Source: Pseudaminobacter soli (ex Zhang et al. 2022) | Lineage (GTDB): Bacteria; Pseudomonadota; Alphaproteobacteria; Rhizobiales; Rhizobiaceae | Direction: 5' to 3' | Assembly: GCF_014595955.1 (NCBI RefSeq) | Contig: NZ_JABVCF010000010.1 | Coordinates: 186,001 to 250,000, forward strand | DNA length: 64,000 nucleotides | Part shown: in pieces, positions 17,590-25,612 of the stretch | Layout: each line of letters opens with the position of its first letter | Numbering within the stretch: position 1 is the stretch's first letter | Made by a program: the position numbers and the translations under genes | The notes under the pieces: model-generated | Seen by the model: only the letters and a program-made list of their open reading frames with translations | Database searches by the model: none | What the model was told of the DNA's origin: nothing

Positions 17590-18348
17590 ATGGCAAGCAA
17601 GTTCGTCTGGTACGAGTTGATGACGACCGACCTTGAGGCCGCCAAAACCTTCTACTCGTCCGTGGTAGGCTGGCGCGCGGAGGATTTCCCCGCCGCCTCC
17701 CCCTACGTCGTGATGAATGCCGGCGACCGCGGCGTGGCCGGCCTTATGACCATCCCCGAGGAGGCGAAGACCATGGGCGCGGGGCCGAGTTGGCTCGGCT
17801 ACATCTACGCGCCTGATACGGACGCGGCGACGAGGAGCGTTCAGGGAGCCGGCGGAAAGGTCTATCGCGAGCCCGTAGACATTCCGGACGTCGGCCGCTT
17901 CTCGGTTGTCACCGACCCGCAGGGCGCGACCTTTATGCTGATGACCCCGCGGGGGCCGGAACAAGCCCCAGCAGCCCCGAACACAGCCGGCCATGTCGGC
18001 TGGCACGAGCTTTACGCCGCCGACTGGGAGAAGGCTTTTGACTTCTATTCCAGCCAATTCGGATGGACGAAGGACCAGGCCATGGACATGGGTCCCATGG
18101 GAACCTACCAGTTGTTCGCGGCGGACGGCGAGATGCTCGGCGGCATGATGAACAAGCCGCCGGCAGTGCCGATGCCTATGTGGATCTTCTACTTCAACGT
18201 CGACGCGCTGGACGGCGCAATGGAGCGCGTGAAGGCTGGCGGCGGCCAGGTCATGCACGGTCCTGTTGAAGTCCCCGGCGGCAGTTGGATCGCACAGTGC
18301 ATGGACCCGCAGGGTGCGATGTTCGCACTGGTCGCGCCGAAGCGGTGA
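17590..18348 (+). CDS. VOC family protein with two glyoxalase/bleomycin-resistance domains
   Basis: A 252-residue protein made of two tandem vicinal-oxygen-chelate domains: about residues 4-118 (VWYELMTTDLEAAKTFY) and 130-250 (VGWHELYAADWEKAFDFY). Each begins with the same W-x-E-L core and has a repeated DPQGA segment near its end, showing internal duplication. The ATG at 17590 follows GAAGGGAGAGC. Such proteins may be dioxygenases, lyases or resistance proteins; nothing here decides. Likely co-transcribed with the GST. Confidence 0.87.
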   Translation: MASKFVWYELMTTDLEAAKTFYSSVVGWRAEDFPAASPYVVMNAGDRGVAGLMTIPEEAKTMGAGPSWLGYIYAPDTDAATRSVQGAGGKVYREPVDIPDVGRFSVVTDPQGATFMLMTPRGPEQAPAAPNTAGHVGWHELYAADWEKAFDFYSSQFGWTKDQAMDMGPMGTYQLFAADGEMLGGMMNKPPAVPMPMWIFYFNVDALDGAMERVKAGGGQVMHGPVEVPGGSWIAQCMDPQGAMFALVAPKR

Positions 18349-18404
18349 GGAGCGATGCCTAGCCGCGTCCGAGAAACCGTGTAAGAGCGCGCGCTTAAGA
18401 AACT

Positions 18405-18522
18405 GGCCCCTCGCCCTTACGCTCTCCCCGTGAAGAACGGGGAGAGGGGGGTAGTGGCGTCGCCGCCTCGTCCTTCTCCCCGCGCTTCACGGGGAGAAGG
18501 TGCCAGCAGGCGGATGAGGGGC
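18405..18522. repeat. Compound interspersed palindromic element
   Basis: Two hairpins (CTCTCCCCGT...ACGGGGAGAG at 18422-18446 and CTTCTCCCCG...CGGGGAGAAG at 18473-18499) are inverted copies of one another: the first loop has GTGAAG, the second CTTCAC. Outer arms GCCCCTC and GAGGGGC close the whole into a larger palindrome. This is the form of RIME/REP-like elements common in rhizobial intergenic DNA. It sits between two convergent genes. Confidence 0.75.
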
Positions 18523-18552
18523 ATTGATAATCAAGAACTGCGCGGCTCTCGG

Positions 18553-19551
18553 TCACGCCTCCTGGATCGCCGAGAGCTTCCAGTCCTCGCCGCGCGGGCG
18601 GACAAAGGTCCACAACTCCGTGGTCTCGGTCGGCCGGTCCTCGCCCGAGACGATGCTGCCGCTGGCGCGGTCGCGCATCACGTCGCGCGCCTCGTACTGG
18701 AAGGCTGCGGTCGCGTAGTCGCGATCGCCCTCGCGCCAAGCTTCCGCGATATCGGCCTGCAGAAGACGGACGTCCGAGACGTCGTTGCGCACTCCGTTCT
18801 TGGCGTTGTCGCCCAGTTCCTCCGAGAGATACGAGACCATTTCGGGCGTAACCATCTGGCGCAACCGGGCATGGTCCTCGGCGGCGTAGGCGCCCTGGAC
18901 CTCGCCGAGAAGGCGCTCGAAGGTGTCGAGGTCGCGCTGGTCGAGACTGATGTCCTCACTCGCGGCGGCAGTCGCCGCGGAGCCCGACCCGAAATTCGGC
19001 ACCCGGAAGCCCCCAATCGTGCCGCCCTCGCGACGTTGCACATCAGGCCCCGGTTCCACTTCGCGGGCATAGGAGCCAGCCGGGCCAGCCCCCGCGAGCG
19101 TCGGTTGCTGCTGGCGCGAGCGGAAAAAGCGCAGCGCCAGCATGACCACCAGCCCGATCAGCAGGATCTGAACGAGCATGCCGAGCATGCCGGCCATTCC
19201 GCCGAAGCCGTGGCCGAGCAGCATGCCGATCAGGCCGCCGATCAGCAGGCCGCGCAGCATGGTGCCGCCGAAGCCGTTCATGAAGCCCGGCCTCGCAGCC
19301 GTCTGCGGCTGCGCCGCCGCAGGATTGTTGGTCCTTGCGCCCGGCCCCGGGTTCGGCGTCATGCTACGCTCGACCGGAGCCGCCGGCTGCGGCGCCGTGC
19401 GGGTCGCCGGCGCCTGCTGGAAGGTGCGCGTTCCCCGGCTGCCGAAGCTGCCGCCCCGGCGCGCGTCGGCGTGGTCCACCGCGACCATGGCAAATGCCAT
19501 CGACAGCGCTGCGGCAAGGACCGCCAGGCGCGGGAGGCGAGGGAGTCTCAT
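18553..19551 (-). CDS. Tim44-like domain membrane protein
   Basis: A 332-residue protein with an N-terminal signal/anchor (LAVLAAALSMAFAMVAV), a Gly/Pro/Ala-rich low-complexity stretch to ~90, and a glycine-rich hydrophobic double segment (MLRGLLIGGLIGMLLGHG, then LVQILLIGLVVMLALRFF) near 95-145. A C-terminal Tim44/mL45-type domain follows (about 195-332: FERLLGEVQGAYAAEDHARL, TELWTFVR). ATG 19551 was chosen for the GGAGA 10 bases before it. In alphaproteobacteria such proteins are envelope proteins of unknown role. It separates mccB from mccA together with five other genes. Confidence 0.85.
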   Translation of the reverse strand: MRLPRLPRLAVLAAALSMAFAMVAVDHADARRGGSFGSRGTRTFQQAPATRTAPQPAAPVERSMTPNPGPGARTNNPAAAQPQTAARPGFMNGFGGTMLRGLLIGGLIGMLLGHGFGGMAGMLGMLVQILLIGLVVMLALRFFRSRQQQPTLAGAGPAGSYAREVEPGPDVQRREGGTIGGFRVPNFGSGSAATAAASEDISLDQRDLDTFERLLGEVQGAYAAEDHARLRQMVTPEMVSYLSEELGDNAKNGVRNDVSDVRLLQADIAEAWREGDRDYATAAFQYEARDVMRDRASGSIVSGEDRPTETTELWTFVRPRGEDWKLSAIQEA

Positions 19552-19718
19552 CGGACCATTCTCCATTTCAAAAAGGGCGCCCCTCATATGGGGTACTCGA
19601 ATGCGCTTGTCAGCAGTCGTATGAGCACGTCGCGGAAGATTGACGCGTGACGCTGGGGAATGCGCCCGGGGTTGCGGTTCGCGTCGTCGCAACGCACGAT
19701 GCGCGCGATGGAGGCCGC

Positions 19719-21701
19719 ATGTTCGAGAAGATCCTGATCGCCAACCGGGGCGAGATCGCCTGCCGGGTCATCCGGACCGCGCGGCGCCTCGGGATAGCGA
19801 CCGTGGCCGTCTACTCGGACGTCGATGCCCGAGCGCTGCATGTCGAGTTGGCGGACGAGGCGGTTCACATCGGCCCCTCCCCGGCCGCGGAGAGTTATCT
19901 CAGGGGCGAGACAATCATCCGGGCAGCGCTCGATACGGGCGCGGAGGCGATCCATCCCGGCTATGGCTTCCTGTCTGAGAATCCGGACTTCGTCGATCAG
20001 GTCGAGGCAGCCGGGCTGGTCTTCATCGGCCCCTCCGCTGACGCGATCCGGGCGATGGGGTTGAAGGACGCCGCCAAGGCGCTGATGGAGAAGGCCGGGG
20101 TTCCGGTGGTGCCCGGCTACCACGGCGATACGCAGGCGCTGGTGCTGCTCGCCAGCAAGGCGCGCGAGATCGGCTATCCGGTGCTGATCAAGGCGCGCGC
20201 CGGAGGCGGCGGCAAGGGAATGCGCCGCGTCGACGATCCCGATCAGTTCGCCGACGCCCTCGCAGCCGCGAGGCGTGAGGCGAAGGCGGCTTTCGGCGAC
20301 GACCATGTGCTGATCGAGAAATATGTCGAGAAGCCGCGCCATATCGAGGTTCAGGTGTTCGGCGACAGGTTCGGCAATGTCGTGCATCTGTTCGAGCGCG
20401 ACTGCTCAGCGCAGCGCCGCCACCAGAAGGTGATCGAGGAGGCTCCCGCGCCGGGCATGACGCCGGAGGTCCGCGCCGCCATGTGCGAGGCGGCGGTGAC
20501 CGCGGCCAAGGCGATCGGCTACGCGGGCGCAGGCACGATCGAATTCATCGTCGACGCGTCCGAAGGACCGAAGCAGGACCGCTTCTGGTTCATGGAGATG
20601 AACACGCGGCTGCAAGTCGAGCACCCGGTGACCGAGATGGTGACCGGCATCGACTTGGTCGAATGGCAGTTGAGGGTCGCCGCTGGCGAGGCGCTGCCGC
20701 TGTCGCGGGACGAGATCCGGCTGGACGGGCACGCCTTCGAAGCGCGTCTCTACGCCGAGGACGCCTCCAAAGGATTCCTGCCGGCCACGGGCACGCTGCA
20801 TCATCTGAAGTTTCCCGAGGCGCCACTGCCGGGAACGCGGCTGCGGGTCGAGACCGGCGTGCAGGAGGGCGACGCCATCTCGCCCTACTACGATCCGATG
20901 ATCGCCAAGCTCGTGGCGCATGGCCCAGACCGCGCGGCGGCGCTCGGCGCGCTTGTGGCGGCGCTCGAAAGCACGGAAGTAGCAGGCTCGGTCACCAATC
21001 TCGCCTTCCTGGCCGCACTTGCGCGAGAGCCAGACTTTTCGGCGGGCGAAGTCGACACCGGCCTCATTGGGCGCAAGCAGGACGCGCTTACGAAAAATCC
21101 GGAGCCGAGCCCGGGCATCCTGGCTGCTGCTGTGATCGCAGCGAGTGGCATTCACGACCGACCGCGGACAAGCGATCCGTGGTCGTCGCTGTCGGGGTAT
21201 GCGCATTTCCACCCAATCGCTCGGCGTGTCTCGCTGCGCTATCAGGACCGCGAGATTTCGGCCCATGTCGCGGTAGAGGAAGGCTCGCCGAAGGTCCTGG
21301 TCCGCGATGAGGTGGACGGCGCGCTTGGCAAGATGCAGCACCATCTCCCCTCTCCCGGCGCGGGGTCGAGCGGTGGCGCTCGCATTGCCCGCTGGCCCGG
21401 CCACATCACCATATTCGATGGCGCCATCGGCTACGATTTCGCCGTGCCCGATCCGCTGGAGCGGGCAGACGATGCCGATGCCACGGCGGACTCGATGCGG
21501 GCGCCGATGCCGGGGCTGGTGAAGCTGGTCCGCGCCGCCTGCGGCGATCTGGTGAAGAAGGGCCAGCCGCTGCTCGTCCTCGAAGCCATGAAGATGGAGC
21601 ACACGATCGCCGCCGCTCACGACGGCGAGATCGCCGAGATCGCCGCAGAGGGCGCACAGGTGTCGGAAGGGGCGGTGCTGGTCAGGTTTGCCGAGATTTA
21701 G
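19719..21701 (+). CDS. mccA: Methylcrotonyl-CoA carboxylase, biotin carboxylase/carrier (alpha) subunit
   Basis: Carboxylates its own biotin with ATP and bicarbonate for the MCC beta subunit. Biotin carboxylase spans about residues 1-445 (FEKILIANRGEIACRV; ATP loop KARAGGGGKGMR near 160; MEMNTRLQVEHPVTE near 290). The biotinyl domain at the C-terminus has the acceptor lysine in EAMKM at about residue 625. ATG 19719 has GGAGG before it. At 660 aa the length is normal for MccA. It is over 6 kb from mccB, although the two form one enzyme. Confidence 0.93.
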   Translation: MFEKILIANRGEIACRVIRTARRLGIATVAVYSDVDARALHVELADEAVHIGPSPAAESYLRGETIIRAALDTGAEAIHPGYGFLSENPDFVDQVEAAGLVFIGPSADAIRAMGLKDAAKALMEKAGVPVVPGYHGDTQALVLLASKAREIGYPVLIKARAGGGGKGMRRVDDPDQFADALAAARREAKAAFGDDHVLIEKYVEKPRHIEVQVFGDRFGNVVHLFERDCSAQRRHQKVIEEAPAPGMTPEVRAAMCEAAVTAAKAIGYAGAGTIEFIVDASEGPKQDRFWFMEMNTRLQVEHPVTEMVTGIDLVEWQLRVAAGEALPLSRDEIRLDGHAFEARLYAEDASKGFLPATGTLHHLKFPEAPLPGTRLRVETGVQEGDAISPYYDPMIAKLVAHGPDRAAALGALVAALESTEVAGSVTNLAFLAALAREPDFSAGEVDTGLIGRKQDALTKNPEPSPGILAAAVIAASGIHDRPRTSDPWSSLSGYAHFHPIARRVSLRYQDREISAHVAVEEGSPKVLVRDEVDGALGKMQHHLPSPGAGSSGGARIARWPGHITIFDGAIGYDFAVPDPLERADDADATADSMRAPMPGLVKLVRAACGDLVKKGQPLLVLEAMKMEHTIAAAHDGEIAEIAAEGAQVSEGAVLVRFAEI

Positions 21702-21735
21702 AGCGGCGGCAGTTTGGGGTGCGCCTGATATTAAA

Positions 21736-22080
21736 CTAGTTCCTGATGAGCCGTTCGCTAGCTGAATCCAGGACGTCCTCGGCCCACTGATTGAGACTCT
21801 TGCCCGAGAGCTGCGCCGCGATTGCGGCCCGTCTATGTACCTCCGGATCGACGCGGAACATCATCTTCCCAGAGTAAGGCTTCTGCGGGTCCTTGCCGAC
21901 CTTCGCGCATGTTTCGATGTAGTCGTCCACAGCCTCGTGGAAGGCATTCCTCAACTCAGAGACGCTTTGTCCGTGGAAGCCGACCACGTCGATTATCCCG
22001 ACGATCCGCCCCGTGAAGATTTCGTCTTCTTCATCGAACTCGATACGAGCCTGATACCCCTTATATGCCATCGTGTTCAT
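21736..22080 (-). CDS. hicB: HicB-family antitoxin (pair 2)
   Basis: A 114-residue HicB: YKGYQARIEFDEEDEIFTGRI in the N-terminal domain, AFHEAVDDYIETCAKVGKDP in the middle, and KSLNQWAEDVLDSASERL as C-terminal DNA-binding helix region. It is visibly homologous to the HicB at 11.2 kb, though diverged. ATG 22080 overlaps the hicA TGA by 4 bp, the same arrangement as pair 1. It lies 34 bp after mccA on the opposite strand. Confidence 0.9.
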   Translation of the reverse strand: MNTMAYKGYQARIEFDEEDEIFTGRIVGIIDVVGFHGQSVSELRNAFHEAVDDYIETCAKVGKDPQKPYSGKMMFRVDPEVHRRAAIAAQLSGKSLNQWAEDVLDSASERLIRN

Positions 22081-22331
22081 GGCCTAACTCCGATCGGTAT
22101 CAGGAATTCGCGAGCATCCTTCACCTGGTACCGCTTCGCTTCCTTGGCGGGATGTGGGCGATGGAACGTCGCCATGACGCCGTCCCTTTCGAACCGTACT
22201 CGGGAGCCAGCGCCTTCTATCAAGCGGTACCCGACCGAAATCAGAAGGCTCTCGATCGAGTCCCATTCGATCGTTCCCGATACCGGGTCCGTGAAGACGA
22301 GTTCCAGCATTTTCCTCTGCCTGCTGTTCAT
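22077..22331 (-). CDS. hicA: HicA-family mRNA interferase toxin (pair 2)
   Basis: An 84-residue HicA-like toxin, starting at MNSRQRKMLE by homology with pair 1; an upstream ATG at 22367 lacks a ribosome binding site. DPVSGTIEWDSIESLL parallels DPVSGAIKWRDIEAML of pair 1, and ATFHRPHP holds the candidate catalytic histidine. Only about 46 bp separates it from the livJ terminator, so its promoter must be compact. Confidence 0.8.
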   Translation of the reverse strand: MNSRQRKMLELVFTDPVSGTIEWDSIESLLISVGYRLIEGAGSRVRFERDGVMATFHRPHPAKEAKRYQVKDAREFLIPIGVRP

Positions 22332-22365
22332 CCCCTCACCATGTGGATCTGCTAGCACATTCTGC

Positions 22366-22402
22366 AAGCAAAAGCAAAACGGCCGGGCATTGCCCGGCCG
22401 TT
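22366..22402 (-). terminator. Intrinsic terminator of the Liv-type binding protein gene
   Basis: AACGGCCGGGC and GCCCGGCCGTT form a perfect 11-bp stem with a 3-nt loop. On the minus strand it is followed by TTGCTTTTGCTTGC, a T-rich tail. It lies 23 bp after the binding-protein stop. This is the clearest Rho-independent terminator seen in the window. Confidence 0.85.
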
Positions 22403-22424
22403 CCGAAGAGGTCTGCAGCGCGCC

Positions 22425-23543
22425 TTACTGCTTGATCGGCGCGTAGTTGCCGTCGTGCCACTGGTTGATGTCGTAGCTGGCGTTCTTCAGGTCGCCCTTC
22501 TCGTCGAAGACAACATCGCCGACCACGGTGCTGACCGGCTGGCCGTTCTTCAGCGCCTCCGCGACCGCGGCAGGATCGTCGCTGCCAGCGCGCTCCACGC
22601 CCTGGGCGATCGCCTGGATCACGGCATACGAAAAGAGGGTGAAGCCCTCCGGCACGAAGCCGCCGGACTTGATCTTCTCCACCGCTTCCTTCGCCTCGGG
22701 CTTGGCCTGCGGGTCGGAGGGGAAGACGAACATGGTGCCTTCGCCGGCCGGGCCGGCGACCTGCCAGAATTCCGGCGAGGCGATCGAGTCAGGCATGATC
22801 AGTTGGAACTTGAAACCCTGCTCCGCGGACTGGCGCAGCATGAGGCCGGCCTCCGGGTGGTAGCCGCCGAAATAGACGACGTCGGCTTTCAGGTCCTTGA
22901 GCTTGGTCACCAGCGCCGAATAGTCCTTCTCGCCGGCGTTGATGCCCTCGTACATGACCTCCTTCAGGCCATTCTCGTTCATAGTCGCGCGCACCGCATC
23001 GGCCACGCCCTGACCATAGGCGCTCTTGTCGTGAAGCACGACGACGTTCTTGCCCTTGTACTTCTCGGCGATCCACGGGCCGATGAAGGCGCCCTGCGCG
23101 TCGTCGCGGGTGTAGAGGCGCATGATGGTCGGCCAGCCGTTCTTGGCGGCCGCATCCGTCATCTCCGGATTGGAGGAGGCCGGGCTCATCATCAGCACCG
23201 AGCTCTCGGCATAGACGGCCGAAGCCGGAATGCTCGAACCGGAGCAGGCATGTCCGTCCACGAACTTGATGCCTTCGGCGACGACGCGGTTTGCGACGGA
23301 GACGGCCTGCTTCGGATCGCAGACGTCGTCCTCGATCACGATCTTGATCTGGCGTCCGTTGACGCCGCCCTTCTCGTTGATAGCGGCGGCCGCGGCCTGC
23401 GCACCCTGCTTGAACTGGTCGCCGATGTTGGCGAGTTGGCCGGTCATCGGTCCGATCACCGCGATCGCGATGTCGTCCGCAAAGGCGGGGGTGGCCAGAA
23501 CAAGGCCGACGGCGGCTGCGCTGAGTAGTCTGCTGAGCTTCAT
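22425..23543 (-). CDS. Branched-chain amino-acid ABC transporter substrate-binding protein (Liv type)
   Basis: A periplasmic type-I binding protein of 372 aa. The signal peptide ends at PAFA-DDI (about residue 22). The core begins IAIAVIGPMTGQLANIGDQFKQG, with the paired cysteines of the LivJ/LivK group (DDVCDPKQ and GHACSGS). ATG 23543 has a textbook AAGGAGGAAAC ribosome binding site. Permease and ATPase genes are not adjacent, so it must work with components encoded elsewhere. A role in leucine uptake fits the neighbouring MCC genes but is inferred. Confidence 0.9.
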   Translation of the reverse strand: MKLSRLLSAAAVGLVLATPAFADDIAIAVIGPMTGQLANIGDQFKQGAQAAAAAINEKGGVNGRQIKIVIEDDVCDPKQAVSVANRVVAEGIKFVDGHACSGSSIPASAVYAESSVLMMSPASSNPEMTDAAAKNGWPTIMRLYTRDDAQGAFIGPWIAEKYKGKNVVVLHDKSAYGQGVADAVRATMNENGLKEVMYEGINAGEKDYSALVTKLKDLKADVVYFGGYHPEAGLMLRQSAEQGFKFQLIMPDSIASPEFWQVAGPAGEGTMFVFPSDPQAKPEAKEAVEKIKSGGFVPEGFTLFSYAVIQAIAQGVERAGSDDPAAVAEALKNGQPVSTVVGDVVFDEKGDLKNASYDINQWHDGNYAPIKQ

Positions 23544-23846
23544 TATGTTTCCTCCTTTGCCGCCTCGGCGGCGAACTACACAATCAATCCGGAATGAGGC
23601 CATGCCATTACATTGCTGGAATGCGCAGGGCCAAGCACAAAAGGAGCATAGTCCATGACAAAGGGCGATAGTCCATGACAAACGCCGCGCCAGCCTGTCC
23701 CGGCCGGTCGCGGCTTTGTCAAAGCAAGAGCCCGTCTGTGACGAGTTAAGTTCCTGCTCGCCTACCCTGTCGTATTCGCGGCTTTTGCCGTCTCTCTGGG
23801 CTGCATAATCCGCCCACGCGTTGGAGCGCGCGGAAGGAATTCCACT
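23544..23846. other. Divergent intergenic region upstream of the Liv-type binding protein
   Basis: About 300 bp between the Liv-type gene start (minus) and the SEL1-like gene end (minus). It contains a direct repeat described separately. I see no coding frame with a ribosome binding site. Confidence 0.45.
23648..23682 (-). promoter_or_regulatory. Direct repeat upstream of the Liv-type gene
   Basis: ATAGTCCATGACAAA occurs twice (23648-23662 and 23668-23682), exactly 20 bp apart, about two helical turns. It lies 105-140 bp before the Liv-type start. Two identical half-sites on the same DNA face are what a dimeric regulator would use. Confidence 0.4.
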
Positions 23847-24113
23847 TCAGTGCAAGGTCATCCACTCGCGGGCTTCGCGGAGTGCCCGTGCGATGTCCTG
23901 CTTCGACATGGTCGCCGACAACTCGGATCGCAGTTGCGCGGCGCGGAGTGATCCCTTTATTGCGGCGATGTTCAGCCACTTATGCGCTGCGATCATGTCG
24001 ATCTCGCAGTCGCGGCCGGTCGCGTACATCAAACCCAGTTCGCAAAGGACGTCCGCTTGAGCTGCGGTGCCGATGGAGCCGGTATCAGCTTCGAAGATCT
24101 CAAAACGAGCCAT
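23847..24113 (-). CDS. SEL1-like repeat small protein
   Basis: An 88-residue soluble protein with one and a half Sel1/TPR-like helical hairpins: AAQADVLCELGLMYATGRDCEIDMIAAHKWLNIAAIKG, recognisable by LGLMYATGR and AAHKWLNIAA. A helical end follows (ARALREAREWM). Small one-repeat proteins of this kind are conserved across Rhizobiales with no assigned function. The ATG 24113 has only a weak GACAGGCG before it. Confidence 0.8.
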   Translation of the reverse strand: MARFEIFEADTGSIGTAAQADVLCELGLMYATGRDCEIDMIAAHKWLNIAAIKGSLRAAQLRSELSATMSKQDIARALREAREWMTLH

Positions 24114-24523
24114 TTCGCCTGTCCCTGTCTCTGTCCCGAGAGCCCCGGCTCTTGGCCGCCGGTTCGCCCTTCCGATGGTTCGAAGAATGACGGGAAGGCT
24201 TGAAACCGCCGTTAAGCGCTGTCCTTAACCGGCGGCAAATGAAACTAAAACAAGCGGTTAAAGTGGGATTCTGTTAAACATCGAGACCCTTGCACGCCAA
24301 GCGATCGCCAGAAAATTTCCTGAAAATTCACATGTGTGGCGGCAACCCTTCCTTCACCACGCTTTCGACTGTTCTCATTCCGAGAGAGGGGGACGAGGTC
24401 GTTTCCCCGGGTCTGCCGAAGGAGAACAGCGGGGTTTAGGCGACCCGATACTTTCCCCTTGGGCAGCGGTGGGCTATTTACGTTCGCGTAAGAAGCCGGA
24501 CCGTCCGGCCCCAGGAGGAATGA
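24114..24523. other. Intergenic region between the SEL1-like and DUF2147 genes
   Basis: About 410 bp. CCGCCGTTAAG and CTTAACCGGCGG (24206-24235) form an imperfect inverted repeat about 95 bp before the SEL1-like start. Next to it are AT-rich stretches (24238-24290) suited to promoters of both divergent genes. No open frame here looks coding. Confidence 0.45.
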
Positions 24524-24868
24524 ATGCTTAGCAGACTGAGCCTGATTGCCGCTGCGACTCTATTCATGGCAGGGGCAGCAGCCGCCGACCCCATCGAAGG
24601 CAACTGGCGCACGCAGTCGGGCGCCACCGCCGCGATCAGCAACTGCGGAGGAAGCTTCTGCATCACGCTCAAGAGCAGCAAGCACAAGGGTAAGCAGATC
24701 GGCAAGATGTCCGCACAGGGCGAAAGCGAGTATGCCGGCTCAATCACCGATCCCGAGACGGACAAGACCTACAGCGGCAAGGGCTCCATCAGCGGCAGCA
24801 CCCTGAAGATGAAGGGCTGCGTGCTCGGCGGGCTGATCTGCAAAAGTCAGACCTGGACGAAGCTTTAG
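24524..24868 (+). CDS. DUF2147 family secreted protein
   Basis: A 114-residue protein with signal peptide (LIAAATLFMAGAAAA) and the DUF2147 core: DPIEGNWRTQSGATAAI, then a cysteine pair (SNCGGSFCITL), TYSGKGSISGSTLKMKGC and a C-terminal cysteine in LICKSQTW. The two pairs probably form disulfides in a periplasmic beta-barrel fold. AGGAGGAATGA precedes ATG 24524. It is monocistronic as seen. Function is unknown, though lipid binding is often assumed for the fold. Confidence 0.87.
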   Translation: MLSRLSLIAAATLFMAGAAAADPIEGNWRTQSGATAAISNCGGSFCITLKSSKHKGKQIGKMSAQGESEYAGSITDPETDKTYSGKGSISGSTLKMKGCVLGGLICKSQTWTKL

Positions 24869-25327
24869 ACGAGCGGAGCCTGAACGCACCGGCTATCCAC
24901 CGCTCCTTGGTGATCGCCTCGCCTCGACCAGGCGAGTAAGCAGCGCCTGGTCCCATACCCTGTCTCCTGCCCTGATGCGGGAACCTCACCCTGCGACAGC
25001 CTGTCCGGGCGCTTTCGCTTGCGTATGTTCATCCTATTCGGCATTTTCGCCTCACCGAGTTCCCCAGCATAACCGCTGGTCTTTGGCCGCACGGCGTCGG
25101 TCATCTTGAACTCAATGAGCTTGTTCCCGGCGATCGTTTTCGATCGTCCCTGCTGGACCGCGCCGAAACTCAGGACCGAATGGTCGATCACAGGGCATCC
25201 AGCGGTTGTCGCTGGGTGAGCGAACTGAATGGCAGATGAACATCATCCTCAGAACAGGTTCAGGGCGGATGCGGCATCCTCCCAACACAGAATGAACGCA
25301 AAGCTCGAACACGAAGGTCAAACGACC
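24869..25327. other. Region without a confident gene
   Basis: About 460 bp. A 108-codon minus-strand frame (24865-25191) ends in the DUF2147 3' end and has no recognisable domain or good ribosome binding site. It might be a decayed gene. The base composition does not look strongly coding in any frame. Confidence 0.35.
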
Positions 25328-25522
25328 ATGAACCGCCTCGCCGCAACAGCCCTCCGGATCGTCCCCACGGTTCTGCGGGTTTCACTGGCCATGCTGCTTT
25401 TGGCGGCTCCGGTCCTCGCGGTTCCGCTTTCCTCCTCCCCCAAGGGTGCTGTGCTCGAGGCTCCCAAGCCCAAGAAGATCGGCGCCGGGCTGGTCCTGCT
25501 CGTCAGCCTGCAGCGTGCTTGA
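25328..25522 (+). CDS. Small hypothetical protein with signal-like N-terminus (64 aa)
   Basis: A possible gene from ATG 25328: basic start, hydrophobic stretch (VSLAMLLLAAPVLAVP), then a short Lys/Pro-rich segment (EAPKPKKIGAG) and a brief hydrophobic end. GAAGG lies 12 bases before the start. No family is recognised. It is uncertain whether it is expressed; an upstream ATG at 25229 would give 97 aa. Confidence 0.35.
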   Translation: MNRLAATALRIVPTVLRVSLAMLLLAAPVLAVPLSSSPKGAVLEAPKPKKIGAGLVLLVSLQRA

Positions 25523-25612
25523 GGCGGATTGCTGCTGTTTCACACGAACTGCCTCAACCATTGGCCTGACCAGCCCCCTCCCGATTGTCACATCGGCTCT
25601 CTATAATGGGCC

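Noticed and set aside
18405-18522. CRISPR-like repeat array
   Set aside because: Only two hairpins that are inverted copies, not direct repeats with unique spacers; no cas genes are present.
24865-25191. A 108-codon minus-strand frame as a possible gene
   Set aside because: No domain, no good start site, and it overlaps the end of the DUF2147 gene.
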